Below are positions 27,285 through 35,678 of a stretch of DNA of 64,000 bases, one piece after another (position 1 is the stretch's first letter; every line of letters starts with the position of its first letter). Made by a program: the position numbers and the translations under genes. The notes below the pieces were generated by a model. That model was not told the origin of the DNA, ran no database searches, and saw only the letters and a list, made by a program, of their open reading frames with translations. Source of the DNA: Rhizobium sp. Leaf371 (GTDB lineage: Bacteria; Pseudomonadota; Alphaproteobacteria; Rhizobiales; Rhizobiaceae); the NCBI RefSeq assembly GCF_001424045.1, contig NZ_LMQB01000001.1:594083-658082 (forward strand), written 5' to 3'.

Positions 27285-28183
27285 GGCCGGCCGGCCGGCC
27301 GGGCGAAATCCGTCTTGCGATAGCCCTGGATGTAGAGGAGCGCCGTGAGGTCGCCATGGTCGATGCGGATCTTGGCTTCGGCGGCAACAGCGGGTTTGGC
27401 GTGCAGGGCGACGCCCGAGCCGGCAAGCTTGATCATGCCGAGGTCATTTGCGCCGTCGCCGACCGCCATGGCGTCCTCCGGCGTGATCCCGAGCCGCCGT
27501 GTGATGTCGATCAGCGCATCGACCTTGGCCTGCCGGCCGAGGATCGGTTCCTCCACGGTGCCGTCGAGCACGCCGTCTGCGACGTTCAGCCGGTTGGCAC
27601 GGTTTTCGTCGAAGCCGATCCTCTTGCCGATGGGCCCGGTGAAGACGGTGAAGCCGCCCGAGACGAGCGCGGTATAGGCCCCCTTTGCCTTCATGGTCGC
27701 GACCAGCTCCACGCCGCCGGGCGTCAGCGTGATGTGCTTTGCGATCACCTCATCCACGACGCCGACCGGCAGGCCCTTCAACAGAGCCACGCGCTCGATC
27801 AAAGCCGGTTCGAAGGCGATTTCGCCGTTCATGGCCCGCGCGGTGATGGTGGCGACCTGTTCCTTCAGGCCCACTTCGGCGGCGAGCTCGTCGATGCATT
27901 CCTGACCGATCATGGTCGAATCCATATCGGCGATCAGCAGGCGCTTGCGCCGCGTTTCCGCATCCTGCACGATCACATCGACGGCAAATCCGTCGATAGC
28001 GTCCCGCAGCTGCCGCTCGGCCTCGACCGGGTCGGTGCCGTCGCGCAGCGCGATATCGCAGGCGATACCATCGGCCAGCCAATAGAGACCGGACGCCTGA
28101 ACGGCGGCTGCGGCCTTTTCACCGAGGGCCGCGCTCAGCACCGGATTTGACGGATTGGCGACAAGCGTGGCAACGAGAGCCAT
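27281..28183 (-). CDS. serB: Phosphoserine phosphatase
   Basis: 300 residues. The HAD motif I DMDSTMIGQECIDELA, motif II LVSGGFTVF and motif III/IV GDGANDLGMIKLAG are complete. An N-terminal ACT-like regulatory region precedes the catalytic domain. It performs the last step of serine synthesis. The ATG at 28183 is chosen over the earlier in-frame start because the frame upstream reads through miaA. Its start codon overlaps the divergent miaA start codon, so its promoter must lie inside miaA sequence. Confidence 0.95.
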   Translation of the reverse strand: MALVATLVANPSNPVLSAALGEKAAAAVQASGLYWLADGIACDIALRDGTDPVEAERQLRDAIDGFAVDVIVQDAETRRKRLLIADMDSTMIGQECIDELAAEVGLKEQVATITARAMNGEIAFEPALIERVALLKGLPVGVVDEVIAKHITLTPGGVELVATMKAKGAYTALVSGGFTVFTGPIGKRIGFDENRANRLNVADGVLDGTVEEPILGRQAKVDALIDITRRLGITPEDAMAVGDGANDLGMIKLAGSGVALHAKPAVAAEAKIRIDHGDLTALLYIQGYRKTDFARPAGRP

Positions 28184-29078
28184 GATGAAAAACCTTGAAA
28201 GAGGACAGGACACGATCCTGATAACGGGACCGACTGCCAGCGGCAAGTCCGCGCTCGCCGTCCGGCTCGCGCAGGCGCATGGTGGGGTGGTCGTCAATGC
28301 CGACAGCATGCAGGTCTACGACACGCTCCATGTGTTGACCGCGCGACCGGCAGAGGCGGATATGGACGGCGTGCCGCACCGGCTCTACGGGCATGTGCCG
28401 GCCGGCCGCAGCTATTCCACCGGCGAGTGGCTTCGGGATGTGACGGCGCTGCTCGAAGATCTGCGAGCGGAGGGACGGGTTCCCGTCATCGTCGGCGGCA
28501 CCGGCCTCTATTTCAAGGCGCTGACGGGCGGCCTCTCCGATATGCCGGCCGTTCCCGATGCGATCCGCTCGTCCCTGCGGGCGCGGCTCCTTGCGGAGGG
28601 GGCTGATGCGCTCCACGCGGAACTGGCGAATATCGACCCTGAGACCGCCGCTGTGCTGAGACCCGGCGACGGGCAGCGGATCGTGCGGGCTCTCGAGGTG
28701 TTCGCGGCGAGCGGCCGGTCGATCCGCAGCTTCCAGGACGCGCGTGGCGCGATGGTGGTCGATCCGGATCGATCGCTGAAGATCGTCGTCCTGCCGGATC
28801 GCGACGACCTCCGTCGGCGCATCGACCGGCGGTTCGTGGCGATGCTGGAACGGGGCGCGGTGGAGGAGGTCGAAGCGCTTCTCGCGCTCGATCTGGCGTC
28901 CGATCTGCCGGCGATGAAGGCGATCGGCGTGCCGCAGATCGCGGCGATGCTGCAGGGAACCACGGACCGGCGCGGCGTGATCGAGACCGCATCGGCTGCC
29001 ACGCGGCAATATGCCAAGCGCCAGATGACCTGGTTTCGCAACCAGCTGGATGAAAGCTGGCAGCGCATCGTGCCGTGA
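28182..29078 (+). CDS. miaA: tRNA dimethylallyltransferase
   Basis: 298 residues. The P-loop ITGPTASGKSALAV is followed by VVNADSMQVYDTLHVLTARP, the GGTGLYFKALTGG loop and the C-terminal ATRQYAKRQMTWFRNQ signature. It adds the dimethylallyl group to A37 of tRNAs that read codons beginning with U. The start is ATG 28182 or the adjacent ATG 28185, with GAGAG just upstream. CATGATG serves both this gene and the divergent serB. It is convergent with the HerA-like gene. Confidence 0.95.
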   Translation: MMKNLERGQDTILITGPTASGKSALAVRLAQAHGGVVVNADSMQVYDTLHVLTARPAEADMDGVPHRLYGHVPAGRSYSTGEWLRDVTALLEDLRAEGRVPVIVGGTGLYFKALTGGLSDMPAVPDAIRSSLRARLLAEGADALHAELANIDPETAAVLRPGDGQRIVRALEVFAASGRSIRSFQDARGAMVVDPDRSLKIVVLPDRDDLRRRIDRRFVAMLERGAVEEVEALLALDLASDLPAMKAIGVPQIAAMLQGTTDRRGVIETASAATRQYAKRQMTWFRNQLDESWQRIVP

Positions 29079-29106
29079 CGATGGGACGGATGGCGCGGTG
29101 GGTGCA

Positions 29107-31155
29107 CTATTTTCGGATCATGCTGCCGAGCGGCTTGCGGAGAAGGCTTTCGCGCAGCGACGGCGCCCGCAGGGAGGCTGCAGCTTCATCGAGCCCTTGC
29201 GGAGCGGGGGCGGTTGGGGCTGAAGCGTCCGCCTCGCCGCCGAGGATCTGCCGACGATAGGCATTGAAGCGGTCGGCCTGAGGATTCGACAGGGGATCGG
29301 AATATTGCGGTTCGACGCGGGGCAGCATGTCCGGGCGGTAGCTTTCGAGCCTGTCCGTCGGGCTTCGTGCGTCCGATCGGGTCGAAGTGTCTGGCCACTC
29401 CGCAGCGCGGTCGGCAAGGGGCGGCGGAGCGAGCGGTTCTCCGGAAGAGAATCCGCCGGCCGCCGCCGAATGGGCCGCAAACGACGCCGTTTCGCCGATG
29501 GAACTCGCGCGCATGCGCGCGACGATGGTGCGCAGATCGACATTGGCCGGCGTTTCGTCGTCGGCCTTCACAAACCCGCCGGCCGCCTTCGGCAGGCGGT
29601 TGTCCGGGATGCGCGCGAAGCGCATGCGCATCGGCACCGAGACCGCTTCGCCGAAAGCGATGGCCTCGCCGTTTCCGATCGAGGAGAGGAAGCTCATGGT
29701 CGAGACGGACGAATCCGGGATGGCCGAGCGGATGATGTCCTGGTCGCGATCGTTGGAGAGGCGCATGGCAAAGACCGTGGAGCACTGCGACAGGATGGTC
29801 GGGTCCAGTTCGCCGGGACGCTGCGTGATGATGCCGAGCGAGACGCCGTATTTCCGGCCTTCCTTGGCGATGCGGGCGATGGCCTGGCGCGTCGGCAGGA
29901 AGCCGAGGGACTGATCCGACGGCACATAGCGGTGCGCCTCTTCGCAGACGACCAGCATGTGGACGCCGCCATTGCTCCAGAGCCCGATCTCGAAGGCCAT
30001 GCGGCAAAGAACGGAGGCGACCGAATTGACGACCTCCGAGGGAATGCCCGCCAGCTGGAACGTGGTGATGGGGCGCCCTTCGCCCGGAATGCGAAAGATC
30101 TTCGCGATCGTTTCCAGGATCGTGTCGTTGATCGTGTTCGAGGAGAACATGAAGGTGTAGCGCGGATCGTTGACGGCTGCCATGACGCGAACCTTCAGCG
30201 ACCGGAGCGACGGCTTCTCGCCACGCCCTTCCAGACGGCCGATCCGCTCGTCGATCAGTGCGATGAGGTCGGCGATGCGATAGGGCACCGGCGTGTCCGC
30301 CGTCAGGGAGCTTTTCTCCGTCTGCCGCCGCATCACGCCGCCGTCGCCCTTGAAGCCTCGCTTGGCCTCGGGAATGAGATCGCGCAGGATGTCGAGTTCC
30401 TCGGCAATGGCGGAGCGCCCCCGGAACACGACTTCCGCGAACTCTTCCAGCCGCATCAGCCAGAAGGGCAGGTCCAGCGTGTCTGTGTCGATGACGACGG
30501 CATGGTCGGGAAAGGCGGCGGCGAACTCGTTGTGGGGATCGAGGATCAGGATTCGCAGCTTCGGGTCGGCTTCGATCGCCTTTCGCAGGAGAAGCGTGAC
30601 GGCCGTGGATTTGCCGACGCCGGTGGTGCCGACGACGGCGAAATGTTTCGACAGCATCGAGGGAATGTGGATCGTCGCGTCCAGGCTGTCGTCCTGCGTC
30701 AACTGGCCGATGGTGAAGCAACCGCCGCGACCCGTGTCGTAGATGCGGGCAAGGTCGGCGGTGCGGATACGGTGGGCGACGGCGCCGAGATAGGGGTATT
30801 GGCTGATGCCGGCGGAAAATCCCTCGCGCCCGTCGATATCGACCCGCACCTCGCCCACGAGTTCCACGTCGATGCGGAAGACGTTGTCCTGCTGCTCCGC
30901 CCAGTTGTCGTCGCTCGTGCGCATGGAGGAGACGAGGGCGACGACCCGATTGGTCCCGACGGTGATGGACACCAGCCGCCCGACCGACCAGAGTTCGGTC
31001 AGCGACGTTTCGCCGTTTTCGGCCAGTGCGGCGATGGTCGCGCGGGAACCGTTGCAGGCGATGACGCGACCGAGGAAGCGATTGCCCCGGGCGACCGTAT
31101 CGCGCCTGTCCGCCTCCGCTGTCCGGCCTTCGGCCTGAAGTTCGTTGTTCACCAC
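29107..31155 (-). CDS. HerA-like ATPase (DUF87 family)
   Basis: 682 residues from a GTG with GAGG 7 bases upstream. A beta-barrel (HAS-like) N-terminal domain covers about 25-130. The DUF87/HerA ATPase core has Walker A GTTGVGKS (176-183), Walker B HMLVVCEEAHRY and the sensor region LGIITQRPGELDPTILSQCST. Residues beyond about 545 are low-complexity and probably disordered. HerA hexamers translocate DNA with the NurA nuclease in archaea, and bacterial relatives work in repair or defence. No nuclease partner is adjacent. A dyad lies in its leader. Confidence 0.85.
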   Translation of the reverse strand: MVNNELQAEGRTAEADRRDTVARGNRFLGRVIACNGSRATIAALAENGETSLTELWSVGRLVSITVGTNRVVALVSSMRTSDDNWAEQQDNVFRIDVELVGEVRVDIDGREGFSAGISQYPYLGAVAHRIRTADLARIYDTGRGGCFTIGQLTQDDSLDATIHIPSMLSKHFAVVGTTGVGKSTAVTLLLRKAIEADPKLRILILDPHNEFAAAFPDHAVVIDTDTLDLPFWLMRLEEFAEVVFRGRSAIAEELDILRDLIPEAKRGFKGDGGVMRRQTEKSSLTADTPVPYRIADLIALIDERIGRLEGRGEKPSLRSLKVRVMAAVNDPRYTFMFSSNTINDTILETIAKIFRIPGEGRPITTFQLAGIPSEVVNSVASVLCRMAFEIGLWSNGGVHMLVVCEEAHRYVPSDQSLGFLPTRQAIARIAKEGRKYGVSLGIITQRPGELDPTILSQCSTVFAMRLSNDRDQDIIRSAIPDSSVSTMSFLSSIGNGEAIAFGEAVSVPMRMRFARIPDNRLPKAAGGFVKADDETPANVDLRTIVARMRASSIGETASFAAHSAAAGGFSSGEPLAPPPLADRAAEWPDTSTRSDARSPTDRLESYRPDMLPRVEPQYSDPLSNPQADRFNAYRRQILGGEADASAPTAPAPQGLDEAAASLRAPSLRESLLRKPLGSMIRK

Positions 31156-31164
31156 GTAGTACCT

Positions 31165-31188
31165 CGCTTACGTTTCGGAATGTAAGCG
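31165..31188. promoter_or_regulatory. Dyad symmetry ahead of the HerA-like gene
   Basis: CGCTTAC (31165-31171) and GTAAGCG (31182-31188) form a 7-bp inverted repeat abutting the ribosome binding site of the minus-strand gene. It could be an operator or an mRNA hairpin that affects initiation. Confidence 0.35.
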
Positions 31189-31305
31189 TCGGACTTTAAG
31201 AAGATGTTTCTCATCGGCTATTTTCACGCGGGGCAGCCTGATCGGATCGGCATCGCCGCAGATGGAACGCCCTCGGGCATGATCGCGGCAAAGGTGTAAA
31301 AACCG

Positions 31306-31334
31306 TTGACGACATGGCCGAATGCCGGTATCAG
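31306..31334 (+). promoter_or_regulatory. Sigma70-type promoter of the ilvB leader
   Basis: TTGACG (31306-31311), a 17-base spacer, then TATCAG (31329-31334). The predicted start, near 31341, is only one or two bases before the leader-peptide ATG, so the transcript would be nearly leaderless. Confidence 0.7.
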
Positions 31335-31342
31335 TGCGCCCC

Positions 31343-31399
31343 ATGAACATTCAAGCAATCATTCTTGTGGTGGGATCGCGCATGGGCAGGATGGTGTAA
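31343..31399 (+). CDS. ilvL: Branched-chain amino acid leader peptide (ilvB attenuator)
   Basis: An 18-residue frame, MNIQAIILVVGSRMGRMV, with the run Ile-Ile-Leu-Val-Val at residues 6-10 and further Ile and Val codons. It is followed by alternative hairpins and a terminator before ilvB. Ribosome stalling when Ile, Leu or Val tRNAs are uncharged would favour read-through, the classical attenuation logic for acetolactate synthase. The promoter fits a nearly leaderless start, so no Shine-Dalgarno is expected. The function is inferred from codon content and context, and the symbol is by analogy. Confidence 0.85.
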   Translation: MNIQAIILVVGSRMGRMV

Positions 31400-31455
31400 C
31401 CATCCGGCGATAGCCACCCATGCGCAAACCAAGGCTCCTGACGGGGCCTTTTTTT
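31381..31455 (+). terminator. Attenuator hairpins and terminator upstream of ilvB
   Basis: GGATGG/CCATCC (about 31389-31405) is nested inside CATGGG/CCCATG (31381-31422). Downstream, AAGGCTCC (31431-31438) pairs with GGGGCCTT (31443-31450) around TGAC and is followed by TTTTT (31451-31455). The downstream hairpin is a textbook intrinsic terminator. The upstream ones overlap the end of the leader peptide. Confidence 0.85.
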
Positions 31456-31490
31456 ATGCCTTCGAACAAGCAGAGCACAGGATCCAAGAC

Positions 31491-33299
31491 ATGTCGGGCG
31501 GGAAGAGCGAAATGGATGAAGCGAGCAGGGACGAGAACAGGATGACGGGCGCGGAGATCGTTCTGCGTGCGCTCAAGGACAATGGCGTCGAGGTCATCTT
31601 CGGCTATCCCGGCGGTGCCGTCCTCCCGATCTACGACGAAATCCACCAGCAGGAAGACATCAAGCATATCCTCGTCCGTCACGAGCAGGGCGCAGGCCAT
31701 ATGGCCGAGGGCTATGCCCGCTCGACCGGCAAGGTCGGCGTCATGCTCGTCACCTCCGGCCCCGGCGCGACCAATGCCGTGACGCCGCTGCAGGATGCGC
31801 TGATGGACTCCATCCCGCTCGTCTGCCTGTCCGGCCAGGTCCCGAGCTCGCTGATCGGTTCCGACGCCTTCCAGGAATGCGACACGGTCGGCATCACCCG
31901 GCCCTGCACCAAGCACAACTGGCTGGTCAAGGACGTCAACGAGTTGGCAGCGATCATCCACGAGGCGTTCCGCATCGCAAAGTCCGGTCGTCCCGGTCCG
32001 GTTCTGGTCGATATTCCCAAGGATATCCAGTTCGCGACGGGCACCTACACGCCGCCGTCGGCCGTTCCGATCCAGACGAGCTATCAGCCGAAGATGGATG
32101 GCGATATCCGCCGCATCGAGGAAGCGGTCGCGTTGATGAAGACGGCACGCCGTCCGATCATCTATTCCGGCGGCGGCGTCATCAATTCGGGCGACGAGGC
32201 GACGCGGTTGCTGCGCGAGCTGGTTTCGCTGACGAATTTTCCTATCACCTCGACCCTGATGGGCCTCGGCTGCTACCCCGCCTCCGGCACCAACTGGCTC
32301 GGAATGCTCGGCATGCACGGCACCTACGAGGCCAACATGGCCATGCACGATGCCGACGTCATGATCTGCATCGGCGCGCGTTTCGACGACCGGATCACCG
32401 GCCGGCTGAACGCGTTTTCGCCGAACTCCAAGAAGATCCACATCGACATCGACCCATCCTCGATCAACAAGATCGTTCGCGTCGATGTCCCGATCGCCGG
32501 CGATGTCGGCCGCGTTCTGGAAGAGATGGTTCGCCTGTGGCATGCCGGATCGGCCGGGCTCGACACGGCGCGGCTGAACGACTGGTGGGCCGATATCGCC
32601 CGCTGGCGGGGGCGCAAGTCGCTGTCCTACAAGCAAAGCGCCGACGTCATCATGCCGCAATATGCCATCGAGCGCCTGCATGCGCTGACCAAGGACCGCG
32701 ATACCTACATCACGACGGAAGTCGGACAGCACCAGATGTGGGCGGCGCAGTTCTACGGCTTCGAAGCGCCGAACCGCTGGATGACCTCGGGCGGGCTCGG
32801 CACGATGGGCTATGGTTTCCCGGCTGCGATCGGCGTTCAGGTCGCGCATCCCGACAGCCTCGTCATCGACATCGCGGGCGATGCCTCGATCCAGATGTGC
32901 ATCCAGGAAATGTCCTGCGCCGTGCAATACAGTCTGCCGGTCAAGATCTTCATCCTGAACAACCAGTATATGGGCATGGTGCGCCAGTGGCAGCAGCTGC
33001 TGCACGGCAATCGTCTCTCCAACTCCTACACGGAGGCGATGCCCGATTTCGTCAAGCTGGCGGAAGCCTATGGCGGCGTCGGCATTCGCTGCGACAAGCC
33101 CGGCGAGCTGGACGATGCGATCCTGCGGATGATCGACAGCCCGGCCCCCGTCATCTTCGACTGCCGCGTCGCCAACCTTGCCAACTGCTTCCCGATGATC
33201 CCCTCGGGCAAGGCGCACAACGAGATGCTGCTGCCGGACGAGGCCACCGACGAAGCGGTCGCCACCGCGATCGATGCCAAGGGCCGCCAGCTGGTTTGA
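31491..33299 (+). CDS. ilvB: Acetolactate synthase, large catalytic subunit
   Basis: 602 residues from the ATG at 31491. In-frame ATGs at 31512 (with GGAAGAG upstream) and 31542 are alternatives. The ThDP-activating Glu65 lies in RHEQGAGHMAEGYARSTGK. The pyruvate-oxidase middle domain follows, and the ThDP/Mg motif GDASIQMCIQEMSCA runs into NNQYMGMVRQWQ. It makes acetolactate or acetohydroxybutyrate for Val, Leu and Ile. An attenuator governs entry and a strong terminator follows. A toxin-antitoxin pair separates it from ilvN. Confidence 0.96.
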   Translation: MSGGKSEMDEASRDENRMTGAEIVLRALKDNGVEVIFGYPGGAVLPIYDEIHQQEDIKHILVRHEQGAGHMAEGYARSTGKVGVMLVTSGPGATNAVTPLQDALMDSIPLVCLSGQVPSSLIGSDAFQECDTVGITRPCTKHNWLVKDVNELAAIIHEAFRIAKSGRPGPVLVDIPKDIQFATGTYTPPSAVPIQTSYQPKMDGDIRRIEEAVALMKTARRPIIYSGGGVINSGDEATRLLRELVSLTNFPITSTLMGLGCYPASGTNWLGMLGMHGTYEANMAMHDADVMICIGARFDDRITGRLNAFSPNSKKIHIDIDPSSINKIVRVDVPIAGDVGRVLEEMVRLWHAGSAGLDTARLNDWWADIARWRGRKSLSYKQSADVIMPQYAIERLHALTKDRDTYITTEVGQHQMWAAQFYGFEAPNRWMTSGGLGTMGYGFPAAIGVQVAHPDSLVIDIAGDASIQMCIQEMSCAVQYSLPVKIFILNNQYMGMVRQWQQLLHGNRLSNSYTEAMPDFVKLAEAYGGVGIRCDKPGELDDAILRMIDSPAPVIFDCRVANLANCFPMIPSGKAHNEMLLPDEATDEAVATAIDAKGRQLV

Positions 33300-33307
33300 T
33301 TGCACGG

Positions 33308-33340
33308 ACGGGACGCGGTAGATTGGCCGCGTCCCGTTTT
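33308..33340 (+). terminator. Strong intrinsic terminator after ilvB
   Basis: ACGGGACGCGG (33308-33318) pairs over 11 bp with CCGCGTCCCGT (33327-33337) and ends in TTTT. It should sharply cut transcription before the toxin-antitoxin genes and ilvN. Confidence 0.88.
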
Positions 33341-33354
33341 AAAAGGTGAGGGCG

Positions 33355-33681
33355 ATGGCGAGAGCAAGGATGTCTGACACGGGAATGGTGGAGCTTCCGA
33401 GGGCGCTCCGCGATGCCGTGGGGCTTTATCCGGGCTCCGAAGTGGAGATCACGGAAAGCGGCGGCAAGTTGATCGTTGAGCCTGTACCCGCGGCTTCGTC
33501 GGAAACGACGGGCAAACGGACAATCGCCATGGAGGCATTCCTGGCGAAGCGGATGAGGTACGACGGCCCGCCGATCACGGACGAAATGATGCATCAAGCC
33601 ATCCTTGACGAGGCAAAACAGCGGTGGGACAGCGTTCAGCGACAGTGGGACAAAGGCATCGATGAAAACCCTGTCGATTGA
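33355..33681 (+). CDS. vapB: VapB-like antitoxin (AbrB/SpoVT-type DNA binding)
   Basis: 108 residues. The swapped-hairpin AbrB motif GMVELPRALRDAVGLYPGSEVEITESGGKLIVEPV occupies about 10-48. A C-terminal toxin-binding arm rich in charged residues follows. The ATG at 33355 is chosen, and GTG at 33346 is an alternative. It overlaps the toxin gene by 20 bases, as in most VapBC operons, and would both neutralise the toxin and repress its own promoter. Confidence 0.85.
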   Translation: MARARMSDTGMVELPRALRDAVGLYPGSEVEITESGGKLIVEPVPAASSETTGKRTIAMEAFLAKRMRYDGPPITDEMMHQAILDEAKQRWDSVQRQWDKGIDENPVD

Positions 33682-34063
33682 TACCAATGTTCTCGTCCGG
33701 TTGCTGGTCCTTGACAACCCGGAGCAGAACGCGATCGTCGAGCGCCTTTTCACAACCAATCGTTTTTCGGTCCTCTGGACCGTGCTCATGGAGGCGGAGT
33801 GGGTGCTGAGGAAAGTCTTCAAGGCGGACACTCGGCGCATCAACGACATGTTCAGATCCATGCTGATCGACGAATTGATCGAGGTCGCGCGTCCCGACGC
33901 GCTGACGTGCGCTCTCGACCTTCATTCCGCGGGCATGGATTTCGCCGATGCGGTGCATCTCTGCCTGACGGATGAAAGCATGCCTTTCGTCACCTTCGAC
34001 CGCGATCTTGTGCGCCGCGCGAAAAAACTCATACCCGACGCCAGCGTCGAGCTGGCCCAATAA
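33662..34063 (+). CDS. vapC: VapC-like PIN-domain ribonuclease toxin
   Basis: 133 residues. PIN-domain acidic residues are in place: Asp7 (SIDTNVLVRLL), Glu44 or Glu46 (LMEAEWVL), Asp93/Asp96 (GMDFADAVH) and Asp113/Asp115 (TFDRDLVRRA). VapC toxins are Mg-dependent RNases, often acting on tRNA or rRNA. The start lies inside the antitoxin gene. The ilvN ribosome binding site follows only a few bases after its stop, so ilvN may be translated from toxin-antitoxin transcripts. Confidence 0.88.
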   Translation: MKTLSIDTNVLVRLLVLDNPEQNAIVERLFTTNRFSVLWTVLMEAEWVLRKVFKADTRRINDMFRSMLIDELIEVARPDALTCALDLHSAGMDFADAVHLCLTDESMPFVTFDRDLVRRAKKLIPDASVELAQ

Positions 34064-34083
34064 ATTTTGGAGGACCCAATCTC

Positions 34084-34656
34084 ATGAACGCCCACCTACA
34101 ACCGACCGGCTCTGCCTATTTCATCGCCAAGGAAACCGAGATCGCGGAGAAGCACACGCTGTCCGTTCTCGTGGCCAACGAGCCGGGCGTTCTGGCGCGG
34201 GTGATCGGGCTGTTTTCCGGGCGCGGCTACAATATCGAGAGCCTGACCGTGTCGGAGACCGAACACGAGGCGCATCTCTCGCGGATCACGATCGTGACGC
34301 GGGGGACGCCGCATGTGCTGGAGCAGATCAAGTCGCAGCTCGAACGGCTGGTGCCGGTTCACCGCGTCGTGGATCTGACGGTGCGCGCCGGTTCTCTCGG
34401 GCATGACCGTCCGATCGAGCGGGAGGTGGCACTGGTGAAGGTCAAGGGCACCGGTGAGAACCGGGCGGAGACGCTGCGTCTGGCCGATGCCTTCCATGCC
34501 AAGGTGGTCGATGCGACGGTCGAGCATTTCATTCTGGAAATCACGGGGAAGTCGTCGAAGATCGACCAGTTCGTCGCCGTGATGAAGCCGCTCGGCTTGC
34601 TGGAAGTCTGCCGCACGGGCATCGCCGCCATGAACCGCGGCGCGCAGGGAATGTAA
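34084..34656 (+). CDS. ilvN: Acetolactate synthase, small regulatory subunit
   Basis: 190 residues with GGAGGA 9 bases before the ATG. The N-terminal ACT domain (HTLSVLVANEPGVLARVIGLFSGRGYNIESLTV in outline) binds valine and gives feedback inhibition. The C-terminal domain (VALVKVKGTGENRAETLRLADAF) stabilises the holoenzyme. Its catalytic partner, ilvB, is 0.8 kb upstream beyond a terminator and the VapBC pair. Stoichiometric expression therefore needs read-through or a promoter within the inserted segment. Confidence 0.95.
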   Translation: MNAHLQPTGSAYFIAKETEIAEKHTLSVLVANEPGVLARVIGLFSGRGYNIESLTVSETEHEAHLSRITIVTRGTPHVLEQIKSQLERLVPVHRVVDLTVRAGSLGHDRPIEREVALVKVKGTGENRAETLRLADAFHAKVVDATVEHFILEITGKSSKIDQFVAVMKPLGLLEVCRTGIAAMNRGAQGM

Positions 34657-34734
34657 AAACACGCCTATCGTCAGGGCATTGAGGTTCTTTCCTGCGAAGC
34701 CGAATCCGCTTCCTGATCCAGTCTTCGAACCCAT

Positions 34735-34770
34735 AAAGCCGCGCATCCGAAAAGGTGGGCGGCTTTGTCG
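34735..34770. terminator. Bidirectional terminator between ilvN and an aldo/keto reductase
   Basis: AAAGCCGC pairs with GCGGCTTT, with an inner CATCC/GGTG match and GAAAA loop. TTTGTCGTTT follows on the plus strand. It lies just past the stop codons of both convergent genes. Confidence 0.75.
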
Positions 34771-34772
34771 TT

Positions 34773-35615
34773 TCAGATCATCTCGAGCGGTCGCTTCCGC
34801 GAGGGCGGCGGGAAGGCGGCGTCCAGCGCCAGTCTGTCCTCGTTCGTCAGCCGGATATCGAGGGCGGCCAAGTTCTCGCGGATGCGGTCCGGCCGGCCGG
34901 TCTTCGGGATGGCGATCACGTCCGGCGTTGCCAGAACGAAGGCGATGGCGATCTGGGCCGGCGTTGCGCCATGCGCGGCGGCGATGCGATGCAGCGTGGC
35001 GTTGCCGAGCAGACGGCCTTCGTCCAGCGGCGAGTAGGCCATGATCGGCATGCGCTTCGCGGCGCACCAGGGCAGGAGATCGAAGGCGATGCCCCGGCGC
35101 GACAGGTTGTAGAGCACCTGGTCGGTCGCCGCCCGGCCCGGCGCCAGCTGCTCGATTTCCTCCATGTCGTCGACATCGAAATTGGACACGCCCCAGGCGC
35201 GGATCTTGCCGTCCTTCAGCAGGCGTTCGAAGGCCTCCAGCGTTTCCGAAAGCGGCGTGCCGCCGCGCCAGTGCAGGAGGTAGAGGTCGATGTGATCGGT
35301 GCCGAGCCGCGTCAGGCTGTCCTCGCAGGCCCGCAGCGTCCGGGATGTCGACGCGTTCGACGGCAGGACCTTGCTGACGACGACGGCATCGCCCCGGCGG
35401 CCAGCGATGGCCTCGCCCACCACACGCTCCGCGCCGCCATCCGCATACATCTCGGCCGTATCGATCAGCGTCAGGCCGAGATCGAGGCCGAGTCGGAGAC
35501 TGGAGACTTCCTGGGATCGTGCGGCAGCGTTCTCGCCCATGTGCCACGTGCCCTGACCAAGCACTGGAACCGAGGTTCCGTTCGGAAATATGGTGCTGGT
35601 CAACGTCGTGGGCAT
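34773..35615 (-). CDS. Aldo/keto reductase
   Basis: 280 residues, a (beta/alpha)8 NADPH oxidoreductase. The catalytic tetrad is visible as Asp in [14 protein letters not shown], the adjacent Tyr, Lys in [11 protein letters not shown] and His in [27 protein letters not shown] near the C-terminus is the cofactor phosphate-binding region. It reduces aldehydes or ketones of unknown identity. It is transcribed alone, upstream of the AbrB-type membrane gene's 3' end on the same strand. Confidence 0.9.
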   Translation of the reverse strand: MPTTLTSTIFPNGTSVPVLGQGTWHMGENAAARSQEVSSLRLGLDLGLTLIDTAEMYADGGAERVVGEAIAGRRGDAVVVSKVLPSNASTSRTLRACEDSLTRLGTDHIDLYLLHWRGGTPLSETLEAFERLLKDGKIRAWGVSNFDVDDMEEIEQLAPGRAATDQVLYNLSRRGIAFDLLPWCAAKRMPIMAYSPLDEGRLLGNATLHRIAAAHGATPAQIAIAFVLATPDVIAIPKTGRPDRIRENLAALDIRLTNEDRLALDAAFPPPSRKRPLEMI

Positions 35616-35678
35616 CGGGGCGTTCTCTCTTCCTGGTGAGCGAGGATATAGGCTTGTGTCTGCCGGGCGGAAGAGGCG

